From Bacteroidales bacterium (GTDB lineage Bacteria > Bacteroidota > Bacteroidia > Bacteroidales > UBA1402), in the NCBI GenBank assembly GCA_021373135.1, contig JAJFTH010000004.1:1-64000 (forward strand): a DNA stretch of 64,000 nt, in the 5' to 3' direction. The notes under the pieces were generated by a model. It had not been told where the DNA came from and ran no database searches. It was given only the letters and a program-made list of their open reading frames with translations. Each line of letters starts with the position of its first letter. The stretch's first letter is position 1. Shown piece after piece: positions 49,879 through 59,323 of this stretch. The translations under genes and the position numbers were made by a program.

Positions 49879-49939
49879 ATGAAACGAGCATGCGCAAAGC
49901 TATCCACCAAAGAGGATGAAAATGACATGCGAGTTACAT
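49879..49939 (+). repeat. Hairpin leader element copy C
   Basis: The arms ATGAAACGAGCATG and CATGCGAGTTACAT are identical to those of copy D, while the 33-nt middle differs and has a small ATCC/GGAT stem. It sits between mutA and mutB, oriented with them, and ends 27 nt before the mutB ATG. The trailer (T-G-A-C-C-T, then an A/T-rich run) resembles those after copies B and D. Confidence 0.85.
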
Positions 49940-49966
49940 GTGACCTCTTATAAAAAATATATACAC

Positions 49967-52114
49967 ATGAAACCAGATTTCAAAAATATAGACATCAAAA
50001 ACGCCGGAATCCCTTCTACCGACCCCAAAGCCTGGGAAAAAGCAAACGGCATCGAAAAAGACTGGAAAACACCGGAATTGATAAGCGTCAAGCCAGTTTA
50101 CACCAAAGCCGACCTGGAAGGCATGGAACATTTGAACTATGCGGCCGGTATTGCACCTTATCTACGTGGGCCGTACAGTGTCATGTACGCCATGCGCCCT
50201 TGGACCGTCCGTCAATATGCCGGATTTTCCACCGCCGAAGAATCCAACGCATTCTATCGTCGCAACCTCGCATCCGGACAAAAAGGTCTATCGGTAGCAT
50301 TCGACCTCCCTACCCATCGCGGTTATGACGCCGATCATGAACGCGTTGTCGGTGACGTCGGCAAAGCAGGCGTATCCATCTGCTCCGTTGAAGACATGAA
50401 AGTATTGTTCGACGGAATTCCATTGAACAAAATGTCCGTTTCCATGACCATGAACGGTGCGGTTCTTCCCATCCTGGCCTTTTACATCAACGCCGGATTG
50501 GAACAAGGTGCCAAACTCGAAGAAATGGCCGGAACCATCCAAAACGACATTCTGAAAGAATTCATGGTGCGTAACACCTATATTTATCCGCCGGAATTCT
50601 CCATGAAAATCATCGCCGATATCTTTGAATATACGGCCAAGAAAATGCCGAAGTTCAATTCCATCTCCATTTCAGGCTACCACATGCAGGAAGCAGGTGC
50701 AACAGCCGACATCGAATTGGCCTATACCTTGGCTGACGGCTTTGAGTACCTCCGTGCAGGTGTGAATGCAGGCATGGACATCGATGCTTTCGCTCCCCGT
50801 CTTTCTTTCTTCTGGGCCATCGGCACCAACCACTATATGGAAATCGCCAAAATGCGTGCGGCACGTATGCTGTGGGCCAAAATCGTCAAGACTTTCAATC
50901 CGAAAAATCCGAAATCCCTGGCATTGCGTACACACTGCCAAACTTCAGGCTGGTCGCTGACCGAACAGGATCCTTACAACAACATCGGCCGTACCTGTAT
51001 CGAAGCCATGGCCGCAGCACTGGGACATACCCAATCTCTGCACACCAATGCGCTGGACGAAGCCATCGCCTTGCCTACCGACTTTTCGGCACGTATTGCA
51101 CGCAATACCCAGATTTATATTCAGGAAGAGACCAACATCTGTCGCGAAGTCGATCCCTGGGCCGGTTCCTACTATGTTGAATCACTGACCAAAGAACTGG
51201 CGGAAAAAGCTTGGGCCCTGATTGAAGAAATCGAAAAATTAGGTGGTATGGCCAAAGCCATCGAAACCGGTATTCCGAAAATGCGTATCGAAGAAGCAGC
51301 AGCCCGTACACAAGCTCGCATTGATTCGGGCAACCAGACCATCGTCGGTGTAAACCGTTATCGTCTGGAAAAGGAAGCCCCCATCGACATCCTCGAAATC
51401 GACAATACCGCTGTTCGCGTTCAACAAGTGGAACGCTTGAAAGAGCTCAGGGCAAACCGCAACGAAGCCGACGTACAAAAAGCCTTGGCAGCCATCACCA
51501 AATGTGTGGAGACCAAACAAGGCAACCTGCTTGAACTGGCCGTCGAAGCCGCCCATGTTCGTGCCAGTCTCGGTGAAATATCCGATGCCTGCGAAAAAAT
51601 TGTCGGACGTTATAAAGCAACCATTAGAACCATATCAGGCGTGTATTCATCAGAAACAAAAAACGACGCAGACTTTCAGAAAGCTTGCTCGCTGGTTGAA
51701 AAGTTTGCCAAAAAAGAAGGCCGTCAACCTCGTATCATGATTGCAAAAATGGGCCAGGACGGTCACGACCGTGGAGCCAAAGTGGTCGCAACAGGTTATG
51801 CAGACTGCGGTTTCGACGTGGATATGGGCCCCTTGTTCCAAACCCCGGCCGAATCAGCCAAACAAGCTGTTGAAAACGACGTCAACGTCCTTGGTGTATC
51901 GTCTTTGGCTGCAGGTCACAAGACCTTGATTCCGCAAGTGATGGAAGAGTTAAAGAAACTGGGTCGTGAAGACATCGTTGTCATTGCCGGTGGTGTGATT
52001 CCCGCGCAAGACTACGACTTTCTGTATCAAGCAGGCGTTGCAGGTATCTTTGGTCCCGGCACTTCCGTCGCCAAAGCAGCATGTACCATCATGGAAATCT
52101 TGCTGGAAGAATAA
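49967..52114 (+). CDS. mutB: Methylmalonyl-CoA mutase large subunit
   Basis: The 715-residue catalytic subunit has the CoA-binding TIM barrel ([15 protein letters not shown]) and a C-terminal cobalamin domain with D-G-H-D-R-G from Asp598, His600 being the lower axial ligand. I take the ATG at 49967; an in-frame ATG at 49916 lies within the hairpin element and would add 17 residues unlike the family. A strong terminator follows. Confidence 0.96.
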   Translation: MKPDFKNIDIKNAGIPSTDPKAWEKANGIEKDWKTPELISVKPVYTKADLEGMEHLNYAAGIAPYLRGPYSVMYAMRPWTVRQYAGFSTAEESNAFYRRNLASGQKGLSVAFDLPTHRGYDADHERVVGDVGKAGVSICSVEDMKVLFDGIPLNKMSVSMTMNGAVLPILAFYINAGLEQGAKLEEMAGTIQNDILKEFMVRNTYIYPPEFSMKIIADIFEYTAKKMPKFNSISISGYHMQEAGATADIELAYTLADGFEYLRAGVNAGMDIDAFAPRLSFFWAIGTNHYMEIAKMRAARMLWAKIVKTFNPKNPKSLALRTHCQTSGWSLTEQDPYNNIGRTCIEAMAAALGHTQSLHTNALDEAIALPTDFSARIARNTQIYIQEETNICREVDPWAGSYYVESLTKELAEKAWALIEEIEKLGGMAKAIETGIPKMRIEEAAARTQARIDSGNQTIVGVNRYRLEKEAPIDILEIDNTAVRVQQVERLKELRANRNEADVQKALAAITKCVETKQGNLLELAVEAAHVRASLGEISDACEKIVGRYKATIRTISGVYSSETKNDADFQKACSLVEKFAKKEGRQPRIMIAKMGQDGHDRGAKVVATGYADCGFDVDMGPLFQTPAESAKQAVENDVNVLGVSSLAAGHKTLIPQVMEELKKLGREDIVVIAGGVIPAQDYDFLYQAGVAGIFGPGTSVAKAACTIMEILLEE

Positions 52115-52141
52115 CAATCCATTTAAGGATTTTAAACCTAT

Positions 52142-52177
52142 AAAAAGGTCTGTCGGAAATTCCGGACAGACCTTTTT
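52142..52177 (+). terminator. Rho-independent terminator of the mutAB unit
   Basis: AAAAAGGTCTGTC (52142-52154) pairs with GACAGACCTTTTT (52165-52177) over 13 bp, ending in a T run that continues with CTTTTT. Confidence 0.93.
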
Positions 52178-52343
52178 CTTTTTATATATTTTACTTTAAC
52201 CTTAATTATCCTTATACTTTCTTATATAAATCTTATATTTTATAAAACACATTATTTTATCAAATAAACCACCTATATTTATCTGCGTTTTCATCTTTCC
52301 ATAACCAAATATCATTTAAACATTAACGATAACGATATCTTCT

Positions 52344-53996
52344 ATGGAAACAAACAACACCTTCTACCTCGGCCTATGTATGGCCGGTGCGGTTTCAGCC
52401 GGAGCTTACACGGCCGGTGTTCTTGATTATTTGCTGGAAGCATTGGATCATTGGGAAAGGATGAAAAAAGACGGAGAGAAAGACGTTCCGACACACAAAG
52501 TTGTCATCCCCGTCGCCGGAGGAGCCTCTGCAGGCGGCATGACCGGCATCATTCTCGCCTCAGCCGTCAATAACCCGATAACCCCGATTCAAAAGCTGGA
52601 AGGTAACATCCTAAAACAACAACCTCAAAATAAGTTTTACCATTCCTGGGTAGACCTGACTCAAAACGACATGTTTTCAGCCATGCTGGACAACGGAGAT
52701 ATTCATCAAACAGGCCGGGTGACCTCTCTCCTGAACAGCGATTTTATTGACGAGGTTGCCACCAGACTCCTTGATGTAGATAAAACCCGGTGGGTGACAC
52801 GCGGATACATTGCCGAATATTTGAAAGTTTTCGTAACGCTTTCCAATCTGAAAGGATTTCAGTTTGATGTTGCCTTCAAAAGTACCGAAAACCTTACCAG
52901 CCCTTACTACATCACCAGACACAACGATTACGCTTGCTTTGTTCTGAACAAGAATCAAAGTGAATACAAAAATGACGGCTGGATGCCGCTCGACTTCAGA
53001 ACCGGTCTTCATGTGGACGTTGCCCGGAATGCAGCCATGGCAACCGGTGCCTTCCCCGTCGGACTTCGGGCCAGAAGGGTCACCCGTCATGGTCTATACG
53101 TAAACCAGCTCAGCTGGCTCAAAGACGTCACCAAACTCAACCCCATCAATGACGGTGAATACGAATCTTTGTTCGTAGACGGTGGCCTTATCAACAACGA
53201 ACCTTTTGACCGTGTACGGGACTGTCTGATTGAGCTCACCGGCGAAAAAAAGAAAGCGTACGAATCCTACGATAAATTTTGTAGTACGGTTGTCATGATC
53301 GACCCGTTTCCAAGTAAACCCGGCAACTTTACAGACAATGACCAATTGGGCAATGTTACCGGCAATACTTTCTCCACCATGATGGAACAGCTTCGGGACA
53401 AGCCGGCCTCATTAGTTGATGCCTGGGACTCTGACAATGCCGGCCAATTTTTGGTCTCCCCCAGCCGGAACCTGGAAATCAACGGCGAAATCAAGCACCT
53501 GCAAGGGGCCAAAGCCATTGCCTGTGGTACACTTGGCGGTTTCGGCGGTTTTCTGAGCAAGGAATTCCGCATCCACGATTTCTTTCTGGGACGTGCCAAC
53601 TGCGAGAAATTCCTAAGGGATTATTTCACCGTACCGGCAGACACCTCCAATCCGATTTTCAGGAATGGTTATCAAGATATTCCGGACCACCTTTTCACCT
53701 CACAGGTGGACGGTAAAAGACAGATCATCCCCATTTTCACGGAACGGAAAAACAAACCATATCTTCCAGAATTTTCATCAGGGACAAACTGGCCAGTGCT
53801 GAAGGAAAAGGATATTGAACGGTTCCGACCGATGTTAAAGAAGCGCGTACGGAAGATAATTAAAAATTTACTAAAGCCGACCGGGTTAATGCGGTTGACC
53901 ATTCCATTGCTTGTCTTTATGACCAGCGGTTTTGCAGCCGGAAAAATTCTCGGCTCCATAAAAGAATCGCTGAGAGAATCCGATCTGCTGAAATAA
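52344..53996 (+). CDS. Patatin-like phospholipase
   Basis: The 550-residue protein has a patatin-like lipase core: an oxyanion-type segment at residues 14-25 (A-G-A-V-S-A-G-A-Y-T-A-G), the nucleophile elbow G-A-S-A-G with Ser62, and the catalytic Asp in D-G-G (Asp279). A hydrophobic helix near residues 517-540 may anchor it in the membrane. It should hydrolyse an acyl ester of a lipid. It lies between mutB and the tail-collar genes, with a 43-bp gap to the first of these. Whether it belongs to the accessory cluster is uncertain. No signal peptide is seen. Confidence 0.85.
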   Translation: METNNTFYLGLCMAGAVSAGAYTAGVLDYLLEALDHWERMKKDGEKDVPTHKVVIPVAGGASAGGMTGIILASAVNNPITPIQKLEGNILKQQPQNKFYHSWVDLTQNDMFSAMLDNGDIHQTGRVTSLLNSDFIDEVATRLLDVDKTRWVTRGYIAEYLKVFVTLSNLKGFQFDVAFKSTENLTSPYYITRHNDYACFVLNKNQSEYKNDGWMPLDFRTGLHVDVARNAAMATGAFPVGLRARRVTRHGLYVNQLSWLKDVTKLNPINDGEYESLFVDGGLINNEPFDRVRDCLIELTGEKKKAYESYDKFCSTVVMIDPFPSKPGNFTDNDQLGNVTGNTFSTMMEQLRDKPASLVDAWDSDNAGQFLVSPSRNLEINGEIKHLQGAKAIACGTLGGFGGFLSKEFRIHDFFLGRANCEKFLRDYFTVPADTSNPIFRNGYQDIPDHLFTSQVDGKRQIIPIFTERKNKPYLPEFSSGTNWPVLKEKDIERFRPMLKKRVRKIIKNLLKPTGLMRLTIPLLVFMTSGFAAGKILGSIKESLRESDLLK

Positions 53997-54039
53997 CGAT
54001 TGTTTCTTTCTATATTATTAACCCTTTAATTTTACGCTT

Positions 54040-54621
54040 ATGAATTCAATGATTGGAGAAATTAGAGCATTCCCCTACACCTATGCCCCATATGGATGGT
54101 TGGAATGCATGGGACAAGCCGTATCGGTAAATGAATACCAGGCCCTGTATAGCATTATTGGACAAACGTATGGAGGTAGTGGCACATCCATTTTTAATCT
54201 GCCGGATTTCAGGGGAGCAGGTTTGGTTGGAGTTGGGGCAGCGCAAACAGGCACAATATACGAGCCCGGCGAAAGAATTGGTACGGAAATGGAAGCACTG
54301 TCTATTTATGAATTGCCCGCTCACACCCATAATCTAATTGGAGAAAGAGGCGCAGCAACCCTCAGAACAAGCGCACCCGGAACGGACAATCAGTCTTTCC
54401 TGACCAACATCGGCTACCAAAGATCAACAGACCTAACTCCTTTAGCTGCCATGGCCTACTTAGATGTATCCAAAGTGCCTGTATCATTGCATCCTAACAG
54501 CCTGACAAACGGTTCAGGAGACCTCAATATGACCATCGCTCCTCATGAAAACCGCTCCCCTTATTTGGCCATCAAATATTGTATATGCGTATTTGAAGGT
54601 GAATATCCCGTAAGGCCATAA
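54040..54621 (+). CDS. Tail-collar (Mdp-like) protein 1
   Basis: The 193-residue protein matches the phage tail collar/microcystin-dependent-protein family (I-G-E-I-R-A-F-P-Y-T-Y-A-P-Y-G-W near residue 5, L-P-D-F-R-G at about 55, and A-H-T-H at about 98). No signal peptide is visible. It is the first of three tandem paralogues, spaced by 30 and 28 bp. In bacteria without nearby phage genes these proteins are chromosomal and of unknown role; they form a compact block before the lasso cluster. Confidence 0.85.
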   Translation: MNSMIGEIRAFPYTYAPYGWLECMGQAVSVNEYQALYSIIGQTYGGSGTSIFNLPDFRGAGLVGVGAAQTGTIYEPGERIGTEMEALSIYELPAHTHNLIGERGAATLRTSAPGTDNQSFLTNIGYQRSTDLTPLAAMAYLDVSKVPVSLHPNSLTNGSGDLNMTIAPHENRSPYLAIKYCICVFEGEYPVRP

Positions 54622-54651
54622 ACATTTTTAACAACTTTAAAACAAACAACT

Positions 54652-55194
54652 ATGTCAGATAATTTTATTGGCGAAATAAGATCCTTTGCTTTTAATATGG
54701 TGCCACAAGATTGGCATATATGCGATGGATCGATATTACAAATACGGCAATACAGTGCTTTATACTCTCTGATAGGCACCGCTTTTGGGGGTGATGGAAT
54801 CAGCAATTTTAAACTTCCCAACCTGCAAGGCAGAACCATCATTGGTTCAGGGCTATCTCCCAGTGGTTCCACATACACCAACGGAAACGCAGGTGGACAG
54901 GAAACCGTCACATTGACAAATGTTCAGACAAATCACAACCATTCGGTGCATGTAGAAGCATCACCGGGAGATACCACTATTCCAACAAATATACTAGCCA
55001 TCCCAAATGTAACAACCCTAGAAACGGAGACTATTAACATTTATGCGACTGAAGGACCCGCACCTACCGTTTCATTAAATAGTGCCACTATTGAAGCTGT
55101 TGGCGGAAGTGCTGCTCACAACAATATGCAACCCTTTTTGGTCATAAACTATTACATTGCCATGACGGGAATCTATCCGTCAAGACCAGATTAA
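54652..55194 (+). CDS. Tail-collar (Mdp-like) protein 2
   Basis: This 180-residue paralogue has the family start (F-I-G-E-I-R-S-F-A-F-N-M-V-P-Q-D-W-H-I-C-D-G), L-P-N-L-Q-G-R and the C-terminal A-A-H-N-N-M-Q-P-F-L-V-I-N-Y-Y-I. It differs most from the third copy in the middle (about residues 85-155). It is co-directional and closely spaced with the other two. No capsid, portal or other phage gene is present. Confidence 0.85.
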   Translation: MSDNFIGEIRSFAFNMVPQDWHICDGSILQIRQYSALYSLIGTAFGGDGISNFKLPNLQGRTIIGSGLSPSGSTYTNGNAGGQETVTLTNVQTNHNHSVHVEASPGDTTIPTNILAIPNVTTLETETINIYATEGPAPTVSLNSATIEAVGGSAAHNNMQPFLVINYYIAMTGIYPSRPD

Positions 55195-55222
55195 TATTAT
55201 TCATAACTAATTCAATAAAATC

Positions 55223-55765
55223 ATGGAAGGATTTATAGGTGAAATACGAGCATTTTCTGGTAACTATGCTCCACAAGGATGGCATTTTTGCGATGGTACC
55301 CTACTCTCTGTCAATGGGTACGAAGCACTTTATTCACTCATCGGAAACATCTACGGAGGTAGCTCTCCCAACAACTTTGCACTACCCAACCTCATCGGTC
55401 GCTTGCCTGTTGCCCAAGGAACCGGCGTCGGTCTTACCACTCGTGTCACAGGTCAAACGGGTGGCGTAGAAACGTTCCAACTAGACACGTCCAGTATACC
55501 GGCACACACTCATGGATTCATGATTAGTACCGCAGGGACAGCCACCAAAATCCCAGGTCCAACGACCTTTTTGGCATCAATGAATTCTCCGGAAGCAACG
55601 GTTCTGGGATATTTACCCGGTACGCCATCAGGAGCATCCAAAATAACGATGGATCCGACAAGTATTCTTCCCACTGGAGGTGGATTACCCCATAACAACC
55701 TGATGCCTTGCCTGGCAATCAATTACATCATTTGCCTGGTAGGTCTCTACCCCTCGCAGGGATAA
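55223..55765 (+). CDS. Tail-collar (Mdp-like) protein 3
   Basis: This 180-residue paralogue carries the most canonical form of the family motifs (F-I-G-E-I-R-A-F-S-G-N-Y-A-P-Q-G-W-H, C-D-G, L-P-N-L-I-G-R, H-N-N-L-M-P-C-L-A-I-N-Y). It ends 19 bp before the formyltransferase gene, which ties this three-gene block to the lasso cluster region, although co-regulation is not shown. Confidence 0.85.
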   Translation: MEGFIGEIRAFSGNYAPQGWHFCDGTLLSVNGYEALYSLIGNIYGGSSPNNFALPNLIGRLPVAQGTGVGLTTRVTGQTGGVETFQLDTSSIPAHTHGFMISTAGTATKIPGPTTFLASMNSPEATVLGYLPGTPSGASKITMDPTSILPTGGGLPHNNLMPCLAINYIICLVGLYPSQG

Positions 55766-55783
55766 CACTGAAAGAATCTGAAT

Positions 55784-56695
55784 ATGCGCATTGGAATAAT
55801 ATCCGACTCAGACCATTTTATGCCATTGGCAGGTGCACTTGTATCCCAACAGATTCAAGTGTACCTGTTCTATTCGCTTTCGCCGGATTTGTTTATCAAT
55901 CAAAAAGTGAAAGCTTTTTCTGAGCAGTTTCACTTGCCCTATACAGAAGAAAAGGATAAAGATCGTGATATCTACGAATGGATTTCTAGAGGGAAATACG
56001 ATGTTTGTTTTATGATTGGATACAGTCGTTTGATTCAACTGGACAGGATCAAAAATTCATCCACCCAGCTGTTCAACATTCATTTTGGGCCGTTACCTGC
56101 GTACAAGGGCCCCATCCCCGTATTCTGGCAATTAAAAAACGGCGAAAAGTCTTTAGGCATGGTCATTCACCGCCTGGACAGCAGATTTGACGAAGGAGCG
56201 GTCATTTGGGCAAAGGACATACCCAATATGCCACATTACAATTTCAGAAGTGTGATGATTATATTCAGCCAAATATGCATTGAAGGTGTCTTCTTTATTC
56301 TGCAGATGCGATTAAACAACATGCCGATCTTGAACATGGACAGAAAACAAATCCCATCTAGTTATCATTCAAGACCAGGTCTTGAAAATGTTTCTGTGAA
56401 CTGGAAAAAAATGACCTCCTCAGACGTTTGCAATACAATTAGGGCTTGTAATCCCTGGAACAAAGGGGCAATAACATCTCTGGATATGCAGGTGGTCAAA
56501 ATCATGGATGCTCAAATGACCAATATCAGTTCAAATGCCCCGGCCGGTAGCATCCTTGAATCAGGAGATCGATTGCTGGTGGCATGTTCAGACGGGAAGG
56601 CCATAAACATTTCCATGCTTTTTTTTCAGGAATTCTTTTGCCCGGGGTGGCAGGCTCATTTATACGGAATGCAAGCAAAAAAAATATTTATTTGA
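55784..56695 (+). CDS. Formyltransferase-like enzyme in the lasso cluster region
   Basis: The 303-residue protein has the formyltransferase fold: N-I-H-F-G-P-L-P-A-Y-K-G with Asn98 and His100, and Asp136 in D-E-G-A-V, the position of the catalytic Asp. It probably binds N10-formyl-tetrahydrofolate and formylates an amine. It is unlike the housekeeping methionyl-tRNA formyltransferase in length and in sequence outside the motifs. It could modify the peptide, a sugar or another metabolite. It follows the collar genes by 19 bp. Confidence 0.8.
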   Translation: MRIGIISDSDHFMPLAGALVSQQIQVYLFYSLSPDLFINQKVKAFSEQFHLPYTEEKDKDRDIYEWISRGKYDVCFMIGYSRLIQLDRIKNSSTQLFNIHFGPLPAYKGPIPVFWQLKNGEKSLGMVIHRLDSRFDEGAVIWAKDIPNMPHYNFRSVMIIFSQICIEGVFFILQMRLNNMPILNMDRKQIPSSYHSRPGLENVSVNWKKMTSSDVCNTIRACNPWNKGAITSLDMQVVKIMDAQMTNISSNAPAGSILESGDRLLVACSDGKAINISMLFFQEFFCPGWQAHLYGMQAKKIFI

Positions 56696-56733
56696 ATAAA
56701 GACTCCAAATATCTAATCCTTTATTTCTTTTTA

Positions 56734-56741
56734 TATCTTTG
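56734..56741 (+). promoter_or_regulatory. Candidate -7 box before the lasso kinase
   Basis: TATCTTTG fits TAnnTTTG and lies 61 bp before the kinase ATG at 56803. It suggests that kinase through precursor can be transcribed separately from the collar/formyltransferase genes. Confidence 0.4.
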
Positions 56742-56802
56742 GTGAAAAAGTCGACTTACTATTTTCTACAGCGTTTAACCTTCTTGCAATTTGGATACAT
56801 AT

Positions 56803-57627
56803 ATGAATTTCAACTTCCCCATCGGTTCGGTTTCGATATCAATAGAGAAGAGCATTGAACACCCAATCGCTCCTATCTATTCGACACCAAGGATTCAAGT
56901 AAATGAAACCGATTTTGCCATGACCATCGATGGGGTCGCCACCTACCGGGTTAAAGACGGTCAAAAGATATGGGTGTCTCCTCATCCGGGAGCAGATAGG
57001 GCTTCTATACAACTTTTCCTCAATGGATCCGTCTTCGGTGCTTTGCTACATCAGCAAGGTTCCATTCCTTTTCACGGTTGTTCTTTTGAATATGAAGGAA
57101 AAGGTATTATCATCTGCGGAAATTCCGGTGTTGGAAAATCCTCGGTAACTGCGGCTTTCTGCCAGAAAGGGGCTCGCTTCATCAACGATGACATTACCCC
57201 TGTTTGCCTTGAAAAAGACGGGGCCAAAATCGTACCGATAAACACAAAGATAAAACTGTGGGATGACAGCCTTAAAACGCTCGAAATTGGAGACAAGGAT
57301 CTGGAGAAAATAAGACCGGAGATGCAAAAGTTCTATGTCCCTTTCGGTGGCACAAACCAACATCCGGTGCCGTTGAATACCGTGATCATCCTGAGTACCC
57401 ATGAAGACAACAAATATAAAGCAGAGAAACTGACAGGAATAGAAAAATATAATTTACTGAGAAAAAACATCTATCGAAAAATGTATCTGAGAGGTATGCC
57501 GCTTACCGCAGGTAGACTCTTTAAGAATCTCTTGGGAATAGCAGAAAAGATAGAAGTCATACTGGTAAAGCGACCACATAAGAGCGATATTTATTCTACC
57601 ATGGACTTTATCCAAAAACAGTTATAG
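56803..57627 (+). CDS. HPr-kinase-like protein of lasso-peptide type
   Basis: The protein has a P-loop G-N-S-G-V-G-K-S-S and the acidic motif I-N-D-D-I about 20 residues later, the HPr kinase/phosphorylase arrangement used by lasso-peptide kinases such as that of paeninodin, which phosphorylate the C-terminal Ser of the precursor. The precursor here does end in Ser. I choose the ATG at 56803 (274 residues); a TTG four codons earlier is possible. The sulfotransferase gene begins 3 bp after its stop. Confidence 0.85.
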   Translation: MNFNFPIGSVSISIEKSIEHPIAPIYSTPRIQVNETDFAMTIDGVATYRVKDGQKIWVSPHPGADRASIQLFLNGSVFGALLHQQGSIPFHGCSFEYEGKGIIICGNSGVGKSSVTAAFCQKGARFINDDITPVCLEKDGAKIVPINTKIKLWDDSLKTLEIGDKDLEKIRPEMQKFYVPFGGTNQHPVPLNTVIILSTHEDNKYKAEKLTGIEKYNLLRKNIYRKMYLRGMPLTAGRLFKNLLGIAEKIEVILVKRPHKSDIYSTMDFIQKQL

Positions 57628-57629
57628 CC

Positions 57630-58484
57630 ATGAATAAATTCGTCTGGCTGGTTTCGTATCCAAAGTCCGGAAATACTTGGTTCCGGATTTTTCTGGCAAA
57701 TTATCTAAAGGACTCTAAAGTCCCTTTGCCTTTTGATGATATCCAAAATGCTTCTATTTCAAGTAGTGCCCTTGATTTTGAAGAAGAAACAGGCCTTAAC
57801 CCCTTCGAACTAAGCATTAGCGAAGTTGAAAATTTCCGCCCTGATCTCTATAGAAGTCTTTCTTTGAACGCTGCAGACGATAGCATTTTCAAGAAAACAC
57901 ACGATGCTTACACTTACAATAAAAACGGACATCCGATATTTCCGGAAGACATAAGCCAATGCGCAGTCTATTTTGTACGCAACCCTCTGGATGTTTGCGT
58001 TTCTTACGCCAACCATTCAGCTTCCAAAATCGAAAAGACAGTAGCCTTTCTACTTAACCAAAATGCAAGAGCCGGAGGTTACAAAGGCGGACAACTCGGA
58101 CAAAAGCTCCTGTCATGGGATTTACATTACAAAAGTTGGAACGAACAAAAGGCCATTCCCATACACACCGTCCGATATGAAGACATGCTCCAGAATCCTA
58201 TGGAAACATTCGGCTCCATTGTGAAATTCCTACAGATGGAATATGATGAAGAAAGGTTAGCCAGGGCAATCATAAACAGCGACTTTAAGTTGCTGCAAAA
58301 AATGGAAAACGAAAAAGGTTTTAAAGAAAGGCTGCAGCATTGTGAACAGTTCTTCTGGAAAGGAGCCATTGGAAATTACAAAAATTATCTTACTCAAGAC
58401 CAGATTGACCGGATTGTAAATAATTGCCATGATGTAATGAAACAATTGGGCTATATTGACAGCAAAGGAATTTTAACCGTATAA
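57630..58484 (+). CDS. Sulfotransferase of the lasso cluster
   Basis: The 284-residue enzyme has the PAPS 5'-phosphosulfate loop S-Y-P-K-S-G-N-T-W (residues 9-17) and the 3'-phosphate-binding segment V-R-N-P-L-D-V (from residue 116), so it should transfer sulfate from PAPS. A C-terminal G-A-I-G-N-Y-K-N-Y region is typical. Located 3 bp after the kinase and 12 bp before B1, it is very likely part of the lasso operon, with a Ser, Thr or the peptide C terminus as candidate acceptor. PAPS-forming genes are not seen here. Confidence 0.85.
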   Translation: MNKFVWLVSYPKSGNTWFRIFLANYLKDSKVPLPFDDIQNASISSSALDFEEETGLNPFELSISEVENFRPDLYRSLSLNAADDSIFKKTHDAYTYNKNGHPIFPEDISQCAVYFVRNPLDVCVSYANHSASKIEKTVAFLLNQNARAGGYKGGQLGQKLLSWDLHYKSWNEQKAIPIHTVRYEDMLQNPMETFGSIVKFLQMEYDEERLARAIINSDFKLLQKMENEKGFKERLQHCEQFFWKGAIGNYKNYLTQDQIDRIVNNCHDVMKQLGYIDSKGILTV

Positions 58485-58495
58485 AAAACAAAAGA

Positions 58496-58771
58496 ATGGA
58501 ACTATATTCAAGAAATTTACAGATAATTGATGGGGTACTGGATGACAATCAAGTGATGATGCATATTGAAAAAGGAAAATATTTTGGACTCACTCCCGTA
58601 GGCAAACGCATTTGGGATTTGATGGAACAGCCAAGAAGTTTTGATGAAATTACAGATACCTTGCTCTCAGAATACGATGTAGCAAAAGACCAATGCGAAA
58701 AGGAGGTACAACTATTTCTGGACAAAGCCGTTCAATACAATATCATTATAAAAAGTGAACAACATCCGTAA
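58496..58771 (+). CDS. Lasso-peptide B1 (PqqD-like recognition element)
   Basis: The 91-residue protein is a PqqD-type RiPP recognition element (Y-F-G-L-T-P-V-G-K-R-I-W-D-L, D-E-I, and a C-terminal helix). It should bind the leader of the precursor and present it to the protease and cyclase. It overlaps the B2 gene by 17 bp, so translation is coupled. Confidence 0.88.
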   Translation: MELYSRNLQIIDGVLDDNQVMMHIEKGKYFGLTPVGKRIWDLMEQPRSFDEITDTLLSEYDVAKDQCEKEVQLFLDKAVQYNIIIKSEQHP

Positions 58772-59168
58772 GTTTATTCTTTTACCACGTGAAGAAAGGG
58801 CACTGTTCCTGGAAGCCGTTTTATTTCTGTATTTATCAAAGGTTATGCTTTTTCTGCCTTTCAGTTTTTGCATCAAATGTTTAAAAACAAGCAATGAGAT
58901 GATAACAGAGGTTGATACCTTACAACTGAAAAAGATCCGGTACGCAGTATCTCGTGCCAATAAGCTCGCATTCTGGAAAAACATTTGTCTGGTAAAATCT
59001 TTTGCAGCCAGATTCATACTGCAACGCAGAGGTATAGCTTCTATATTGTATCTTGGATTGCAGTTTAAGAATGGAAAAGAGTTGTTTGCCCATGCATGGC
59101 TGGTTTCCGGGGAGTTTTACGTTACCCCAAAGGGAATAACCGATTACAAGAAAATATATAGTATTTAA
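58755..59168 (+). CDS. Lasso-peptide B2 leader protease
   Basis: The 137-residue protein resembles the transglutaminase-like B2 protease: a helical N terminus, then Cys78 in N-I-C-L-V-K-S and His113 in F-A-H-A-W-L, the catalytic dyad of the Cys-His(-Asp) site. It removes the leader of the precursor. It starts with GTG at 58755 inside the B1 gene. The precursor gene begins 155 bp after its stop. Confidence 0.88.
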   Translation: MNNIRKFILLPREERALFLEAVLFLYLSKVMLFLPFSFCIKCLKTSNEMITEVDTLQLKKIRYAVSRANKLAFWKNICLVKSFAARFILQRRGIASILYLGLQFKNGKELFAHAWLVSGEFYVTPKGITDYKKIYSI

Positions 59169-59323
59169 GAAAATCATCTATACGCAGAAAAATAACACGG
59201 ATAACAGGCACGGATTCATTGAAAAAATAATATATTTGAACATCTCATCTATTACAACGTTGTCATAATAAAATAGCATACTGTTTCTGAATCATATGTA
59301 AAAACTTTTAAAACAATTAAACA

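Noticed and set aside
30569..49939. Hairpin elements as integron attC sites
   Set aside because: The ends only loosely resemble the attC core boxes (right box GTTACAT rather than GTTRRRY), no integrase is in the window, and all copies sit at fixed distance before start codons rather than in a cassette array.
49916..49966. mutB start at 49916
   Set aside because: The 17 extra residues come from the hairpin element and do not resemble the family; the ATG at 49967 gives the normal start.
54040..55765. Prophage suggested by three tail-collar proteins
   Set aside because: No integrase, terminase, portal, capsid, lysis or tape-measure gene is near. Chromosomal Mdp-like triplets without phage genes explain it better.
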